Assembly: GCF_016464365.1 (NCBI RefSeq)
Contig: NZ_JADCUC010000001.1
Coordinates: 1 to 64,000 of the forward strand
Reading direction: 5' to 3'
DNA: 64,000 nt
Origin: Sandaracinobacteroides hominis
GTDB taxonomy: Bacteria > Pseudomonadota > Alphaproteobacteria > Sphingomonadales > Sphingomonadaceae
Below the pieces are notes generated by a model. It was not told where the DNA came from, ran no database searches, and saw nothing but the letters and a program-made list of their open reading frames with translations. Of this stretch, positions 9,168 through 17,162 are shown in pieces; positions within the stretch are counted from its first letter, which is position 1, and each line of letters opens with the position of its first letter. The position numbers and the translations under genes are program-made.

Positions 9168-9297
9168 CATCAACCCCCAGACGAGGTCCGCACTCCGCTA
9201 ACTTACGCCGCGAGTTGTGCCAAATGTTCTGACGACGGACAACTGGCGCAGATGATCGGCGGACAACCCTGACTGGATAGAGAAACGGAGAAGACGA

Positions 9298-12192
9298 ATG
9301 GCAAACGGAGCTTGCGATATTTGCGGTCGCCCGGCGACGGCGCGCGTGCGCGCCTCGGTGAACGGCAGGGTTCAGAACATGGAGCTGTGCGATCAGCACT
9401 ACAGCGAAATAGCGCGCCGGTCGGGACGCAGCGCCTCGCCGCTGGAGTCCCTGTTCGGGCGGCGTTCCCTTCTTGACGAATTCTTCGGCGAGAGGGGTTT
9501 CGGCAGCCTCTTTGGTGACAGTCCGCTGCGAGGCGGCACGCTCGGCTCTATGGGTAATGGCGATGACGCTGTCGTCGACGCCACTTTCGGCGAGGGCGCG
9601 CCGCGGCGTGGATCGCGGCGCGGCGGCGGACGCACCATCGCCGACCGGCTGAGCGAACAGGGCAACAAGCTGCTGCAGGATGCAGCACAGAAGGCCGGGG
9701 AATTCGGGCGCAGCGAGGTCGATACCGAACATCTGCTTCTGGCATTGACCCCGTCTGACGTCGTCAAGACGATCCTGGAACAGTTCAAGGTCGATGTGGA
9801 CGATCTGCGGCGCCAGATCGAGAAGGAAGCGAAGCGTGGAGACGCCAGGACGGAGGGCGAAATCGGCGTAAGCCCTCGCCTGAAGGACGCGCTGAACCGG
9901 GCCTTCATCGCCTCGAACGAACTCGGCCATTCCTATGTCGGTCCCGAGCACCTTCTGATCGGACTTGCCGAGGAAGGTGAAGGCCTGGCCGCGGCGATGC
10001 TGCGCAAGCTGGGGTTGACGCCGCAGGCGCTGCGTCAGCAGGTGACGAAGGTGGTCGGCAAGGGAGCCGAGGAAGGCCGCGTCGAGACTCCGTCGAACAC
10101 CCCCGATCTCGACCAGTTCAGCCGTGACCTGACGAAGCTCGCCCGCGATGGCAAGCTCGATCCCGTCATCGGCCGCGCCCGCGAGATCGAGACGACGATC
10201 GAAGTGCTGGCCCGCCGGAAAAAGAACAACCCGGTACTGATCGGCGAGCCCGGCGTGGGCAAGACCGCCATCGTCGAGGGACTTGCACAACGGATCGTCG
10301 CCGGCGAAGTGCCCGAGGCGCTGCGCGACAAGCGGCTGGTCGAGCTTAACATCAACTCGATGGTGGCCGGGTCGAAGTATCGCGGCGAGTTCGAGGAGCG
10401 GGTGCAGAAGATCCTCAAGGAGATCACCGAGGAGAAGGACAGCCTGATCCTGTTCATCGACGAGATGCACACCATCGTCGGCGCCGGCCAGGGCGGTGGC
10501 GAAGGTGGTCTTGACATCGCCAACACCTTCAAGCCGGCGCTGGCGCGGGGCGAGCTGAACCTGATCGGCGCGACGACGCTCAACGAGTACCAGAAATACA
10601 TCGAGAAGGACGCGGCGCTCGAGCGACGGTTCCAGCCGGTTTATGTGGACGAGCCCACTGTCGCACAGACGATCATGATTCTGCGCGGGCTGCGCGACAC
10701 GCTCGAAAGCCACCACAAGGTGACGATCACCGACGAGGCGATCATCGCCGCCGCGGAGCTTTCGGATCGCTATATCACCGGTCGCTTCATGCCCGACAAG
10801 GCGATCGACCTGATCGACCAGGCCGCGGCGCGGGTGAAGATCTCGGCCACTGCTCGGCCCGTGGACGTGCAGGAACTCGAAGCCGAGGTCGCGCAGATCA
10901 AGCGCGAACAGGACTATGCCGCAGCCCGCAAGCAATTCGACCGAGCAGCAGAACTGAAGAAGGAGCTGGAGCAGAAGCAGAAGGAGCTGGACGAGCTTCT
11001 GGAGATCTGGAAGCGCGATCAGGCTTCGGCGACCACCGAGGTGCGCGCCGATCACGTCGCGCAGATCGTCTCCAAGATCACCGGCGTTCCGGTCACGGAC
11101 CTGACCACCGAGGAGAAGGACAAGCTCCTCAAGCTCGAGGAGAAGCTGCACGAGCGCGTCATCGGCCAGGAAGAAGCGATCCGCGCCGTGGCCGATGCGG
11201 TGCGGCTGGCGCGTGCAGGACTGCGCGAGGGACGCGGCCCGACCGCGACATTCCTCTTCCTCGGGCCGACCGGGGTTGGCAAGACGGAACTGGCCAAGAC
11301 GCTCGCCGAAGTAATCTTTGGCGATCAGGACGCAATCATCCGCATCGACATGTCGGAGTATGGCGAGCGCCACTCGGTTGCCCGGCTGGTTGGCGCGCCT
11401 CCGGGCTACGTCGGATACGACGAAGGCGGGCAGCTGACGGAGAAGGTGCGCCGTCGGCCCTACTCGGTCGTGCTCCTCGACGAGATCGAAAAGGCGCATC
11501 CCGATGTCTACAACATCCTGCTTCAGGTGTTCGACGATGGCCGCCTGACAGATGGCAAGGGCCGCGTGGTGGACTTCACTAACACCATCATCATCGCCAC
11601 CTCGAACCTCGGTTCGGACATCATCCAGCGCAACCTCACGAAACGCGGCAGCAGTGAGTTCGACGAGGCCAAGCAGAAATCCGAACTGATGGAGGTGTTG
11701 CGCGGTCATTTCCGGCCAGAGTTCATCAACCGGATCGACGAGATCATCGTCTTCCACTCGCTGAACCAGTCGGAAATCCGCCAGATCGTCGAGTTGCAGC
11801 TCAACCGGGTGAAGCGGACCGCCCTTACCCAGGGCGTCGAACTCGAACTCGATGTGAGCGTCGTGGATCACTTCGGCGCGGTCGGCTTCCGTCCCGAATT
11901 CGGTGCCCGCGAGCTGCGCCGGCTGATCCGGTCGCAGTTGGAGACCGAGTTGGCCCGCGAGATGCTCTCCGGGCGGATCGAGGATGGTGACAAGGTCCGC
12001 GTCGCCTGGTCGGAAGACGAACAGAGGGTCGTGTTCGAAAAGATCGTAAAGGACACCGGTGACGACAGCCCGGACGATCAGGCCAAGGCCGGGATCGAGG
12101 AGCCCAGCGAAGTTGCCGAAAACAACACGGACGTTCCGAAGCCCAGCGTTGGGGATGAGGTGCAGTCCAAGGACGACAAGTCCGCCGAGTGA
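9298..12192 (+). CDS. clpK: ClpK-type AAA+ disaggregase (heat-survival ClpB/ClpC relative)
   Basis: 964 residues. The N-terminus has a small Cys-rich zinc-finger-like segment (CDICGRP near residue 6, CDQHY near 31). Then follow a glycine/arginine-rich linker and a Clp N-domain pair (TEHLLLAL..., [10 protein letters not shown]). The first AAA module has Walker A GEPGVGKT (about 316-323) and [13 protein letters not shown] short middle coil ([20 protein letters not shown]) comes next. The second AAA module has GPTGVGKT (about 656-663) and [13 protein letters not shown], and ends with an acidic tail. This layout is that of ClpK/ClpG, stand-alone disaggregases carried on transmissible heat-resistance islands. 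The usual small heat-shock gene is absent. Only 75 bp separate the start from the IS3 end, so expression may depend on the IS or a short promoter. Confidence 0.88.
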   Translation: MANGACDICGRPATARVRASVNGRVQNMELCDQHYSEIARRSGRSASPLESLFGRRSLLDEFFGERGFGSLFGDSPLRGGTLGSMGNGDDAVVDATFGEGAPRRGSRRGGGRTIADRLSEQGNKLLQDAAQKAGEFGRSEVDTEHLLLALTPSDVVKTILEQFKVDVDDLRRQIEKEAKRGDARTEGEIGVSPRLKDALNRAFIASNELGHSYVGPEHLLIGLAEEGEGLAAAMLRKLGLTPQALRQQVTKVVGKGAEEGRVETPSNTPDLDQFSRDLTKLARDGKLDPVIGRAREIETTIEVLARRKKNNPVLIGEPGVGKTAIVEGLAQRIVAGEVPEALRDKRLVELNINSMVAGSKYRGEFEERVQKILKEITEEKDSLILFIDEMHTIVGAGQGGGEGGLDIANTFKPALARGELNLIGATTLNEYQKYIEKDAALERRFQPVYVDEPTVAQTIMILRGLRDTLESHHKVTITDEAIIAAAELSDRYITGRFMPDKAIDLIDQAAARVKISATARPVDVQELEAEVAQIKREQDYAAARKQFDRAAELKKELEQKQKELDELLEIWKRDQASATTEVRADHVAQIVSKITGVPVTDLTTEEKDKLLKLEEKLHERVIGQEEAIRAVADAVRLARAGLREGRGPTATFLFLGPTGVGKTELAKTLAEVIFGDQDAIIRIDMSEYGERHSVARLVGAPPGYVGYDEGGQLTEKVRRRPYSVVLLDEIEKAHPDVYNILLQVFDDGRLTDGKGRVVDFTNTIIIATSNLGSDIIQRNLTKRGSSEFDEAKQKSELMEVLRGHFRPEFINRIDEIIVFHSLNQSEIRQIVELQLNRVKRTALTQGVELELDVSVVDHFGAVGFRPEFGARELRRLIRSQLETELAREMLSGRIEDGDKVRVAWSEDEQRVVFEKIVKDTGDDSPDDQAKAGIEEPSEVAENNTDVPKPSVGDEVQSKDDKSAE

Positions 12193-12269
12193 CAGCGCAA
12201 AAGACTGGCCCGGCGCGATATCGGTCGCGCCGGACCATCTCTTCGGAGAGTTATAGGAAGGTCCACGGC

Positions 12270-12767
12270 ATGAACGTCATTAGATCATTCCGCAATCTCG
12301 ACCGGCACGGCCAACAGCGCGCGCCTGAGGTCATCGAGGAAGAAGTGCGGCAACTTGAACCGCACCTTGCGCGCTTTCGCGAGGATCTGGTCCGGCTCGA
12401 AGTGGTTGCCTCGCAGACGAGGGGCAAGAAGCGCATCAAAGTCAGCCTGCGCCTGCAACTGCCGTCAGGCGTGATCGCGGCACAGGAAGAGGGGTTCGAG
12501 ATCGAGCCTGTCCTGCGCAAGGCCTTTGCCGACCTGCGCCAGCGGGTTGACCGGCATGTGGCGCGCCTCAAGCACGATTCTGAATACAAGCGTCCCGCCC
12601 GCCGGCGCCGGATCGGCGCCCCGCTGGCGCCCGCGCGGGATGCGGCGGAAGCGGAACGGCGCCAGCTCTTCTTCGACCTGATCGAGGATCATCTCGATAC
12701 GGTCTACGACACCGTCAGGCGTGAGTTGACCTATCTCGAATGCAGTGGATCTGTGCAGGCTGGTTAG
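12270..12767 (+). CDS. HPF/RaiA-like ribosome-associated protein, C-terminally truncated
   Basis: 165 residues from ATG 12270 (AGGAAG lies 10-15 bp upstream), 77 bp after clpK and probably co-transcribed. Residues 1-105 look like a divergent hibernation-promoting-factor fold (EEVRQLEPHLARFREDLVRL, KKRIKVSLRLQLP, LRKAFADLRQRVDRHVARLK). Residues 120-157 (LFFDLIEDHLDTVYDTVRRE) resemble the helical start of a second domain found in longer relatives. The frame stops abruptly at TAG 12765-12767, exactly where the arsH fragment on the other strand also ends, so the C-terminal domain has probably been lost. The HPF assignment is moderate and the second-domain idea is tentative. Confidence 0.55.
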   Translation: MNVIRSFRNLDRHGQQRAPEVIEEEVRQLEPHLARFREDLVRLEVVASQTRGKKRIKVSLRLQLPSGVIAAQEEGFEIEPVLRKAFADLRQRVDRHVARLKHDSEYKRPARRRRIGAPLAPARDAAEAERRQLFFDLIEDHLDTVYDTVRRELTYLECSGSVQAG

Positions 12768-12889
12768 AGTAGCAGGATGCGCGGTGGTGGGTCGAGTTCG
12801 CCAAGACCCAGCGCAGGCAGGCGGTGCACATACTCGGGCCTCAGAGCCGGAAAATGATCGGGGTCCGGAAGTGTACGCAAACGGCTCAT
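12764..12889 (-). pseudogene. arsH: arsH, first 41 codons only
   Basis: The start ATG overlaps the acr3 stop (ATGA). The peptide begins [20 protein letters not shown] and ends in ...PPRILLL. This is the N-terminus of ArsH, the NADPH-FMN oxidoreductase that oxidises trivalent organoarsenicals, in which PPRILLL is normally followed by YGSLR, the flavin-binding loop. Here a TAA (12764-12766 on the + strand) replaces it. The remaining ~190 residues are missing, and the sequence beyond belongs to the clpK module. The gene is non-functional. Confidence 0.8.
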
Positions 12890-13965
12890 GCAATATCCTT
12901 GGCGGAAAGGCTGGGCGTGGTAGCGGGGAACCATCGGCGGCCCAGCCAGAAGGCGACGTTCACCAACAGGATCAGCACCGGCACCTCGACAAGCGGGCCG
13001 ATGACGGCTGCAAAGGCGACCGGCGATGCAAGGCCAAAGGCCGCGATGGCAACGGCAATTGCCAGCTCGAAATTGTTGCCGGCTGCTGTGAACGCAACGG
13101 CGGACGTGCGGGGATAATCCGCCTCGATCAGTTTCCCCATCCAGAAGCTGATGAGGAACTGGACAACGAAATAGATGACGAGCGGGATGGCGATGCGGAT
13201 CGCGTCACCCGGCAGGGTCAGGATATCCTGACCCTTCAGGCTGAACATGGCGACGATCGTGAACAGCAGCGCCAGCAGCGTGACGGGGCCGATCTTTGTA
13301 AGGAAGCGCTGTTCATACCAGTCGTTGCCCTTGCGTGCGACCAACACGCGTCGGGTTAGGAAGCCGGCAGCGAATGGGATGCCGAGATAAATGAGGACCG
13401 CCTGTGCAATGGTCCAGAAGCTGATGTCGATGACACTGCCTTCCAGCCCCAGCAGCGGCGGCAGGAACGCGAGGAAGAACCAGGCGTAAATACTGAAGAA
13501 GAGGATCTGGAACAGCGAGTTGAACGCGACCAATGCCGCTACATACTGGTTATCACCCTTCGCCAGCTGGTTCCAGACAATCACCATCGCGATGCAGCGG
13601 GCGAGGCCGATAAGGATCAGCCCGGTCATGTATTCGGGGTGATCGCGCAGGAAGATGACGGCGAGCGCGAACATCAGCACCGGGCCGATGATCCAGTTTT
13701 GGACGAGCGAGATGGCCAGAATGCGCTTGTCGCGGAACACCAGGGGCAGTTCCTCATAGCGAACCCGGGCGAGAGGCGGATACATCATCAGGATGAGCCC
13801 GACGGCGATAGGCAGGTTGGTGGTGCCGATGCTGAAGCTGTCGATCGTTGCCGGCAGCGCCGGAAACAGCGCGCCAAGGGCGACGCCCGCCGCCATTGCG
13901 AGGAAAATCCACAGCGTCAGATAGCGATCGAGGAAGGAGAGACGTGCGCGGGCAGAACTGCTCAT
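12886..13965 (-). CDS. acr3: Arsenite efflux permease, ACR3 family
   Basis: 359 residues with about ten membrane segments. Hallmarks are [23 protein letters not shown], the fourth-helix Cys in [15 protein letters not shown] (Cys124, required for arsenite transport in studied ACR3 proteins) and the conserved Glu in [14 protein letters not shown]. It exports arsenite/antimonite across the inner membrane. It lies in the order arsR-arsC-acr3-arsH', with a 4-bp overlap at each side, so it is translated together with arsC. Confidence 0.95.
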   Translation of the reverse strand: MSSSARARLSFLDRYLTLWIFLAMAAGVALGALFPALPATIDSFSIGTTNLPIAVGLILMMYPPLARVRYEELPLVFRDKRILAISLVQNWIIGPVLMFALAVIFLRDHPEYMTGLILIGLARCIAMVIVWNQLAKGDNQYVAALVAFNSLFQILFFSIYAWFFLAFLPPLLGLEGSVIDISFWTIAQAVLIYLGIPFAAGFLTRRVLVARKGNDWYEQRFLTKIGPVTLLALLFTIVAMFSLKGQDILTLPGDAIRIAIPLVIYFVVQFLISFWMGKLIEADYPRTSAVAFTAAGNNFELAIAVAIAAFGLASPVAFAAVIGPLVEVPVLILLVNVAFWLGRRWFPATTPSLSAKDIA

Positions 13966-14402
13966 GGTTGCCCAGGCTCCAAACGATTACCATCGGCGTC
14001 GATGACTTGTTCGCCGTCTTCCTTGGTGAACGCGCCCTGCTGTGGCGCTGGCAGTAGGTCGAGCACTTCCTCTGACGGACGGCACAGCTTCACACCCAAT
14101 GGCGAGACGACGAGCGGTCGGTTGATGAGGATCGGGTGCGCCATCATGGCGTCGATCAGCTGTTTGTCAGTAAGTTCGGGGTTGCCAAGGTTGAGGTCCG
14201 CATAGGGTGTCCCCTTCTCCCGCAGCAGGTCGCGGGGCGTAATGCCGGCCCGCTCGATCAGGCTTTCCAGCAGCGTCCGTGACGGCGGGGTCTTCAGATA
14301 CTCGATGACATGCGGCTCAATCCCGGCGTTACGGATGAGACCGAGCGTGTTGCGCGACGTTCCGCACTCGGGGTTGTGATAGACGATGATATCGGTCGCC
14401 AT
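13962..14402 (-). CDS. arsC: Arsenate reductase, glutaredoxin-dependent type
   Basis: 146 residues from ATG 14402; a GTG directly upstream (14405) would add one residue. The catalytic Cys is in [13 protein letters not shown] near the N-terminus. [11 protein letters not shown] and [18 protein letters not shown] carry the conserved Arg residues of the E. coli plasmid R773 ArsC class. It reduces arsenate to arsenite for export by Acr3. The C-terminal extension after LLPAP is longer than in the shortest homologues. The stop overlaps the acr3 ATG. Confidence 0.94.
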   Translation of the reverse strand: MATDIIVYHNPECGTSRNTLGLIRNAGIEPHVIEYLKTPPSRTLLESLIERAGITPRDLLREKGTPYADLNLGNPELTDKQLIDAMMAHPILINRPLVVSPLGVKLCRPSEEVLDLLPAPQQGAFTKEDGEQVIDADGNRLEPGQP

Positions 14403-14452
14403 CACGCAGCACTCACGCGCGGCGAAGACGCGCCCTCAGCCTTATCGGACAT
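14402..14452 (-). CDS. Possible 16-residue leader/coupler between arsR and arsC
   Basis: The minus strand between arsR and arsC contains a 16-codon frame (MSDKAEGASSPRVSAA) whose TGA overlaps the arsC ATG. It could couple translation of arsC to ribosomes arriving from arsR, or be a leftover start of a lost gene. There is no homology evidence. Confidence 0.25.
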   Translation of the reverse strand: MSDKAEGASSPRVSAA

Positions 14453-14463
14453 GCTTCACTCCA

Positions 14464-14793
14464 TCAGCAGCAGGTGAGTTCTGCCAACAGCGGCTCGCAA
14501 AGCTCGGGGCGCCCCTGGCAGCAGTCTTTGGCAAGAAACAACATCAGCGCCCGCAAGCCATCGACATCAGCGCGGTATTGGATGACGCGACTATGCCGTT
14601 CGGATGTGACGAGACCGGCTCGCGAAAGAATGGCCAGGTGGGTAGAAAGAGTGTTGGCCGGCACCTGAAGATCGCGGGCAATCTCGCCCGCCGGCAAACC
14701 GTCAGGCTCGTGGCGCACAAGCAGTCGAAATGCGTCGAGCCTCGTCTCCTGAGAGAGGGCCGCAAGGGCGTCGAGTGCGTTCTTTGAATCCAT
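14464..14793 (-). CDS. arsR: ArsR-family metalloregulator
   Basis: 109 residues forming a winged helix (LSQETRLDAFRLLVRHEPDG, AGEIARDLQVPANTLSTHLA, LVTSERHSRVIQYRA). No CxCxxC lies in the recognition helix. Instead, Cys residues cluster near the C-terminus (KDCCQGRPELCE and a final TCC), as in the ArsR subtype that senses As(III) through C-terminal thiols. It is the first gene of the operon and presumably represses it from the palindrome just upstream. Family certain, inducer inferred from context. Confidence 0.92.
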   Translation of the reverse strand: MDSKNALDALAALSQETRLDAFRLLVRHEPDGLPAGEIARDLQVPANTLSTHLAILSRAGLVTSERHSRVIQYRADVDGLRALMLFLAKDCCQGRPELCEPLLAELTCC

Positions 14794-14800
14794 AATTCCG

Positions 14801-14816
14801 GATATATCGAAATATC
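14801..14816. promoter_or_regulatory. Candidate ArsR operator
   Basis: GATATATCGAAATATC is a 16-bp AT-rich palindrome centred on TCGA with one mismatched base pair (two asymmetric positions), starting 8 bp upstream of the arsR ATG. ArsR-family repressors bind such imperfect 12-2-12-like or shorter dyads over their own promoter. The position fits autorepression of arsR-arsC-acr3. Confidence 0.5.
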
Positions 14817-15168
14817 AGGGAGGCGCAATAGGCGCCATGCTTTGCCGCTCCACTGCCTGCAAATTGTCGACATCCTGCCCAGAGTCAGTCCGCTCTGCCG
14901 CTCCGACGCAAATTCGCTGCAATTCGCAACAACTGCCAAGGCAGCTGGACTGATGACATCATAGCATCAGGCTGCAATAAGACCGTTGCTGCGGCGCACA
15001 TGGCTGCAGTGGGGCTTGGTAACCCCGACGCGCGACTGAGGCTTGGCCAGGTTCTGGCCGGGTCGCCGTCGTGCATGTCCAAGGCTTCGCCCAAAGACGG
15101 CGGCGCATTCGGACTCAGTCGCGGATGTTACCAAGGCCCGGCTTTCTGGGTCTGGGATATGGCGACGT
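14817..15168. other. Intergenic stretch without recognisable gene
   Basis: About 350 bp between the ars promoter and the next ORF. Frames on both strands are short and show no family motifs, and no repeat or RNA structure stands out. It may hold the ars promoter -35/-10 region and debris from earlier insertions. Confidence 0.4.
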
Positions 15169-15465
15169 ATGAAGATCACACTCGGCGGTCGATACACGAT
15201 AGCGGAATTTGCTGATGTGCTGGCCGAAACGCTCTTCGCGCTTCAGGACAATGGGGTGGAAGAGGTCCAAGGTGCCAGCCTCTAGCTCCAAACCTATTCG
15301 GATCGGCGTCAGTTCTTCCTGCTGAACGAAAGTGGCCGGCGCATTGAGCATCTCGATTATGATGGGGCACATGCGCGCACGTATCAGAGTAGATCAGAGC
15401 ATCTGAACGTTGTGGAGGAGGGGCCCGTTGAGCGCCGCTTCTCGGATCGCCGCGGTGCCAAGTAG
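15169..15465 (+). pseudogene. Small unknown ORF interrupted by an in-frame TAG
   Basis: From ATG 15169 the frame reads MKITLGGRYTIAEFADVLAE ... EEVQGASL, then TAG (15283-15285). It continues in the same frame without further stops for 59 codons (LQTYSDRRQFFLLNESGRRI ... RRFSDRRGAK) to TAG 15463-15465. The composition of both halves looks protein-like, so a 98-residue gene carrying one nonsense mutation is the simplest reading; readthrough is possible but unsupported. I do not recognise the family. Confidence 0.4.
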
Positions 15466-15471
15466 CAAATA

Positions 15472-15669
15472 TTATGAGTCGTCGATCTGGACCGAGTATT
15501 TTTTGGTCTCTGGGTTGCGAACGATCTTCGCCTTGTGCCCTGCGGCGCGGATAGCGAGAAACTCCCTGTTGAGACGCGAGACCTCGTCATATCCTCCGAC
15601 CTTGTTAAGAAACTTAACGAACTTCGCCTGATCTGATGGCGACACTGGACGAATGCATATCCCTCGCAT
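15472..15669 (-). CDS. Hypothetical small basic protein
   Basis: 65 residues, convergent with the interrupted ORF. The sequence (SDQAKFVKFLNKVGGYDEVS, NREFLAIRAAGHKAKIVRNP) is basic with a plausible mixed alpha/beta pattern. No family recognised. No clear ribosome site precedes ATG 15669, so the start is uncertain. Confidence 0.35.
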   Translation of the reverse strand: MRGICIRPVSPSDQAKFVKFLNKVGGYDEVSRLNREFLAIRAAGHKAKIVRNPETKKYSVQIDDS

Positions 15670-15820
15670 GGTCGAAAACCTAGGTCGTCGAATTGCGGTT
15701 GTCCATGTGCCCCTCTGGCGAAGCTGAAAAGCAGATTATGTCGTATTTTATCAGACACTCGGCATGCATCTGATCAGCGCCTAATTGGCCGGCACCTCAA
15801 TCTCGATTTCCTGCGCCGGG

Positions 15821-16582
15821 TCACTCGGTCCAATCGAGGATCCCGGGTGCAGAGGGAAACAAGTGCGCCTTGTCCGGCAGTTCCGATCGCCAGGGGAAGA
15901 ATACATCGAGCTTACGCGTCGAGCGGACAAACAGCCATTGCCTGTAGCGATTGCCGATCGCGTCAAAGAGATGACCAAAATTTGTATCGAGCGCCGGTAT
16001 CTCCGAAATGCGTCGCAAATTGCCAAAGTAGAGATCAATCGCCTTTATGCGCAGGTCATGTGAATTGATCGTTTGCGAAAGCTCGAGATAGAGGAGCGTC
16101 AACTCCAGCAGATCCAGCCCGTCAATTCGCCCGATGGCCGCTACTGCTATGTCGTCGAGCTCGGCGAGTTCCCAAGCGGGCGCCCAATGCTGCTCGAATA
16201 GAATGGGGCGCAGAAGCTCGTGAGCCCAGAGGGCGGCCTCGACATCACCGCGAGTCAATTTTCCTTCCAGGGCATTCCAGATCGGGCTTCTGAACCAGCG
16301 GGCTGTGCCAGCTGCCGCGGCTTCGGCCAGATTGACGGAATTGTCATCATCGTCTCGATCAATCGGGACACTCTTGCCCGCTTTGTATTTGTCCCACTTG
16401 CGGGGCCGAAACACCCCATCGGGTCCGGCCTTGACCTTGTCTGGTTCCAGGCGGCGCTCCACGGCATAGGAGGACGAAACTCCCAGCCCCAACTCGACGG
16501 AGCGGTACCAAATGCGAGTCCGCAGTCGCCGCACCTCGGCGGTCTTCCGTCGTCCGCGCGCCGGCTTCTCCCCGGGATTCAT
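15821..16582 (-). CDS. Hypothetical protein, 253 residues
   Basis: A complete open frame starting MNPGEKPARGRRKTAEVRRL, rich in basic residues at the N-terminus and in acidic and aromatic residues later (RDDDDNSVNLAEAAAAGTAR, WAPAWELAELDDIAVAAIGR). No signal peptide or membrane segment is seen. It is divergent from the 94-residue HTH-like gene with 88 bp between starts, suggesting a shared control region. I do not recognise a family. The pair sits in accessory DNA between the ars operon and an IS21 element. Confidence 0.55.
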   Translation of the reverse strand: MNPGEKPARGRRKTAEVRRLRTRIWYRSVELGLGVSSSYAVERRLEPDKVKAGPDGVFRPRKWDKYKAGKSVPIDRDDDDNSVNLAEAAAAGTARWFRSPIWNALEGKLTRGDVEAALWAHELLRPILFEQHWAPAWELAELDDIAVAAIGRIDGLDLLELTLLYLELSQTINSHDLRIKAIDLYFGNLRRISEIPALDTNFGHLFDAIGNRYRQWLFVRSTRKLDVFFPWRSELPDKAHLFPSAPGILDWTE

Positions 16583-16670
16583 GGGGTACAGAAAATCAAC
16601 ATTTCGGTTCGGGTTTTAGCGAATCGAAATCCGGGCGCAACCAGGCGCAACCGAGCAGCGGAGAGCGCAC

Positions 16671-16955
16671 ATGACCGAAAGCAAGGCAAACAATCATGCC
16701 CACCTCGCCGATACGCATGGCCGACTGCGAGCGGAGTTCCTCGAACTTTATGGTCCGGTCGTAGGCGGAGCGGATTTGGTGCGGGCGCTCGGCTACAGCA
16801 ACGCGGCGGCTTTTCGCCAGGCACGTCGTCAGGGCCGCATCAGCCTCAACATATTTACGCTGCCGGCCCGCCGCGGTTCATTCGCGCTGAGCACGGATGT
16901 AGCCGACTGGCTCATCGCCGCCCGCCAAACTGGGAAGGAGAAGGACATGCCATAA
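16671..16955 (+). CDS. Small helix-turn-helix-like protein
   Basis: 94 residues. The segment VVGGADLVRALGYSNAAAFR followed by QARRQGRISLNIFTLPARRG looks like a winged-helix/excisionase-type DNA-binding module, and DVADWLIAARQ resembles the end of such proteins. It could be an excisionase or a regulator of the divergent 253-residue gene. A 12-bp stem-loop at 17017-17046 follows it. The assignment rests on pattern only. Confidence 0.45.
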   Translation: MTESKANNHAHLADTHGRLRAEFLELYGPVVGGADLVRALGYSNAAAFRQARRQGRISLNIFTLPARRGSFALSTDVADWLIAARQTGKEKDMP

Positions 16956-17016
16956 AGCTCGACCATTCGCGGAGTTCATCCGCCAGAAGCCGAACATTTC
17001 GAGCTGGAAAATGCGA

Positions 17017-17046
17017 CGGGCTTCGATGCGACAACATCGAAGCCCG
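17017..17046. terminator. Strong stem-loop after the small HTH gene
   Basis: CGGGCTTCGATG (17017-17028), loop CGACAA, CATCGAAGCCCG (17035-17046): a perfect 12-bp stem 61 bp after the gene. There is no T tract, so it is terminator-like rather than a classical intrinsic terminator. It may also delimit the IS21 left side. Confidence 0.5.
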
Positions 17047-17162
17047 GCAACGAAGGTCCAAACCTTACACCGACCTTCTCCTCGCATCACCGGCAGATGT
17101 CAAGCTGGGACGCTGTCCCGGAATTGGAAGGGCGCGCCCTGGCCGCCCGGAGGAGTAATATC

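Larger units (their letters stand above)
7738..9222 (+). mobile_element. IS3-family insertion sequence, apparently complete
   Basis: About 1485 bp. The left end TGGCACAG... (7738) and the right end ...TGTGCCA (9222) form imperfect terminal inverted repeats: the first seven bases are identical, and a GGAGTG block near the inner end is shared. The element carries orfA and orfB in the -1 frame relationship of IS3 elements, with an A7G slippery run. The bases immediately outside (CTA at left, AAT at right) are not a direct repeat, and the flanking genes differ (AsmA stub and clpK). The element therefore marks a rearrangement junction rather than a simple insertion. Confidence 0.85.

Noticed and set aside
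9112-11871. 919-codon open frame antisense to clpK
   Set aside because: It mirrors the third-position GC bias of clpK, has no family motifs, and clpK homology covers the region on the other strand.
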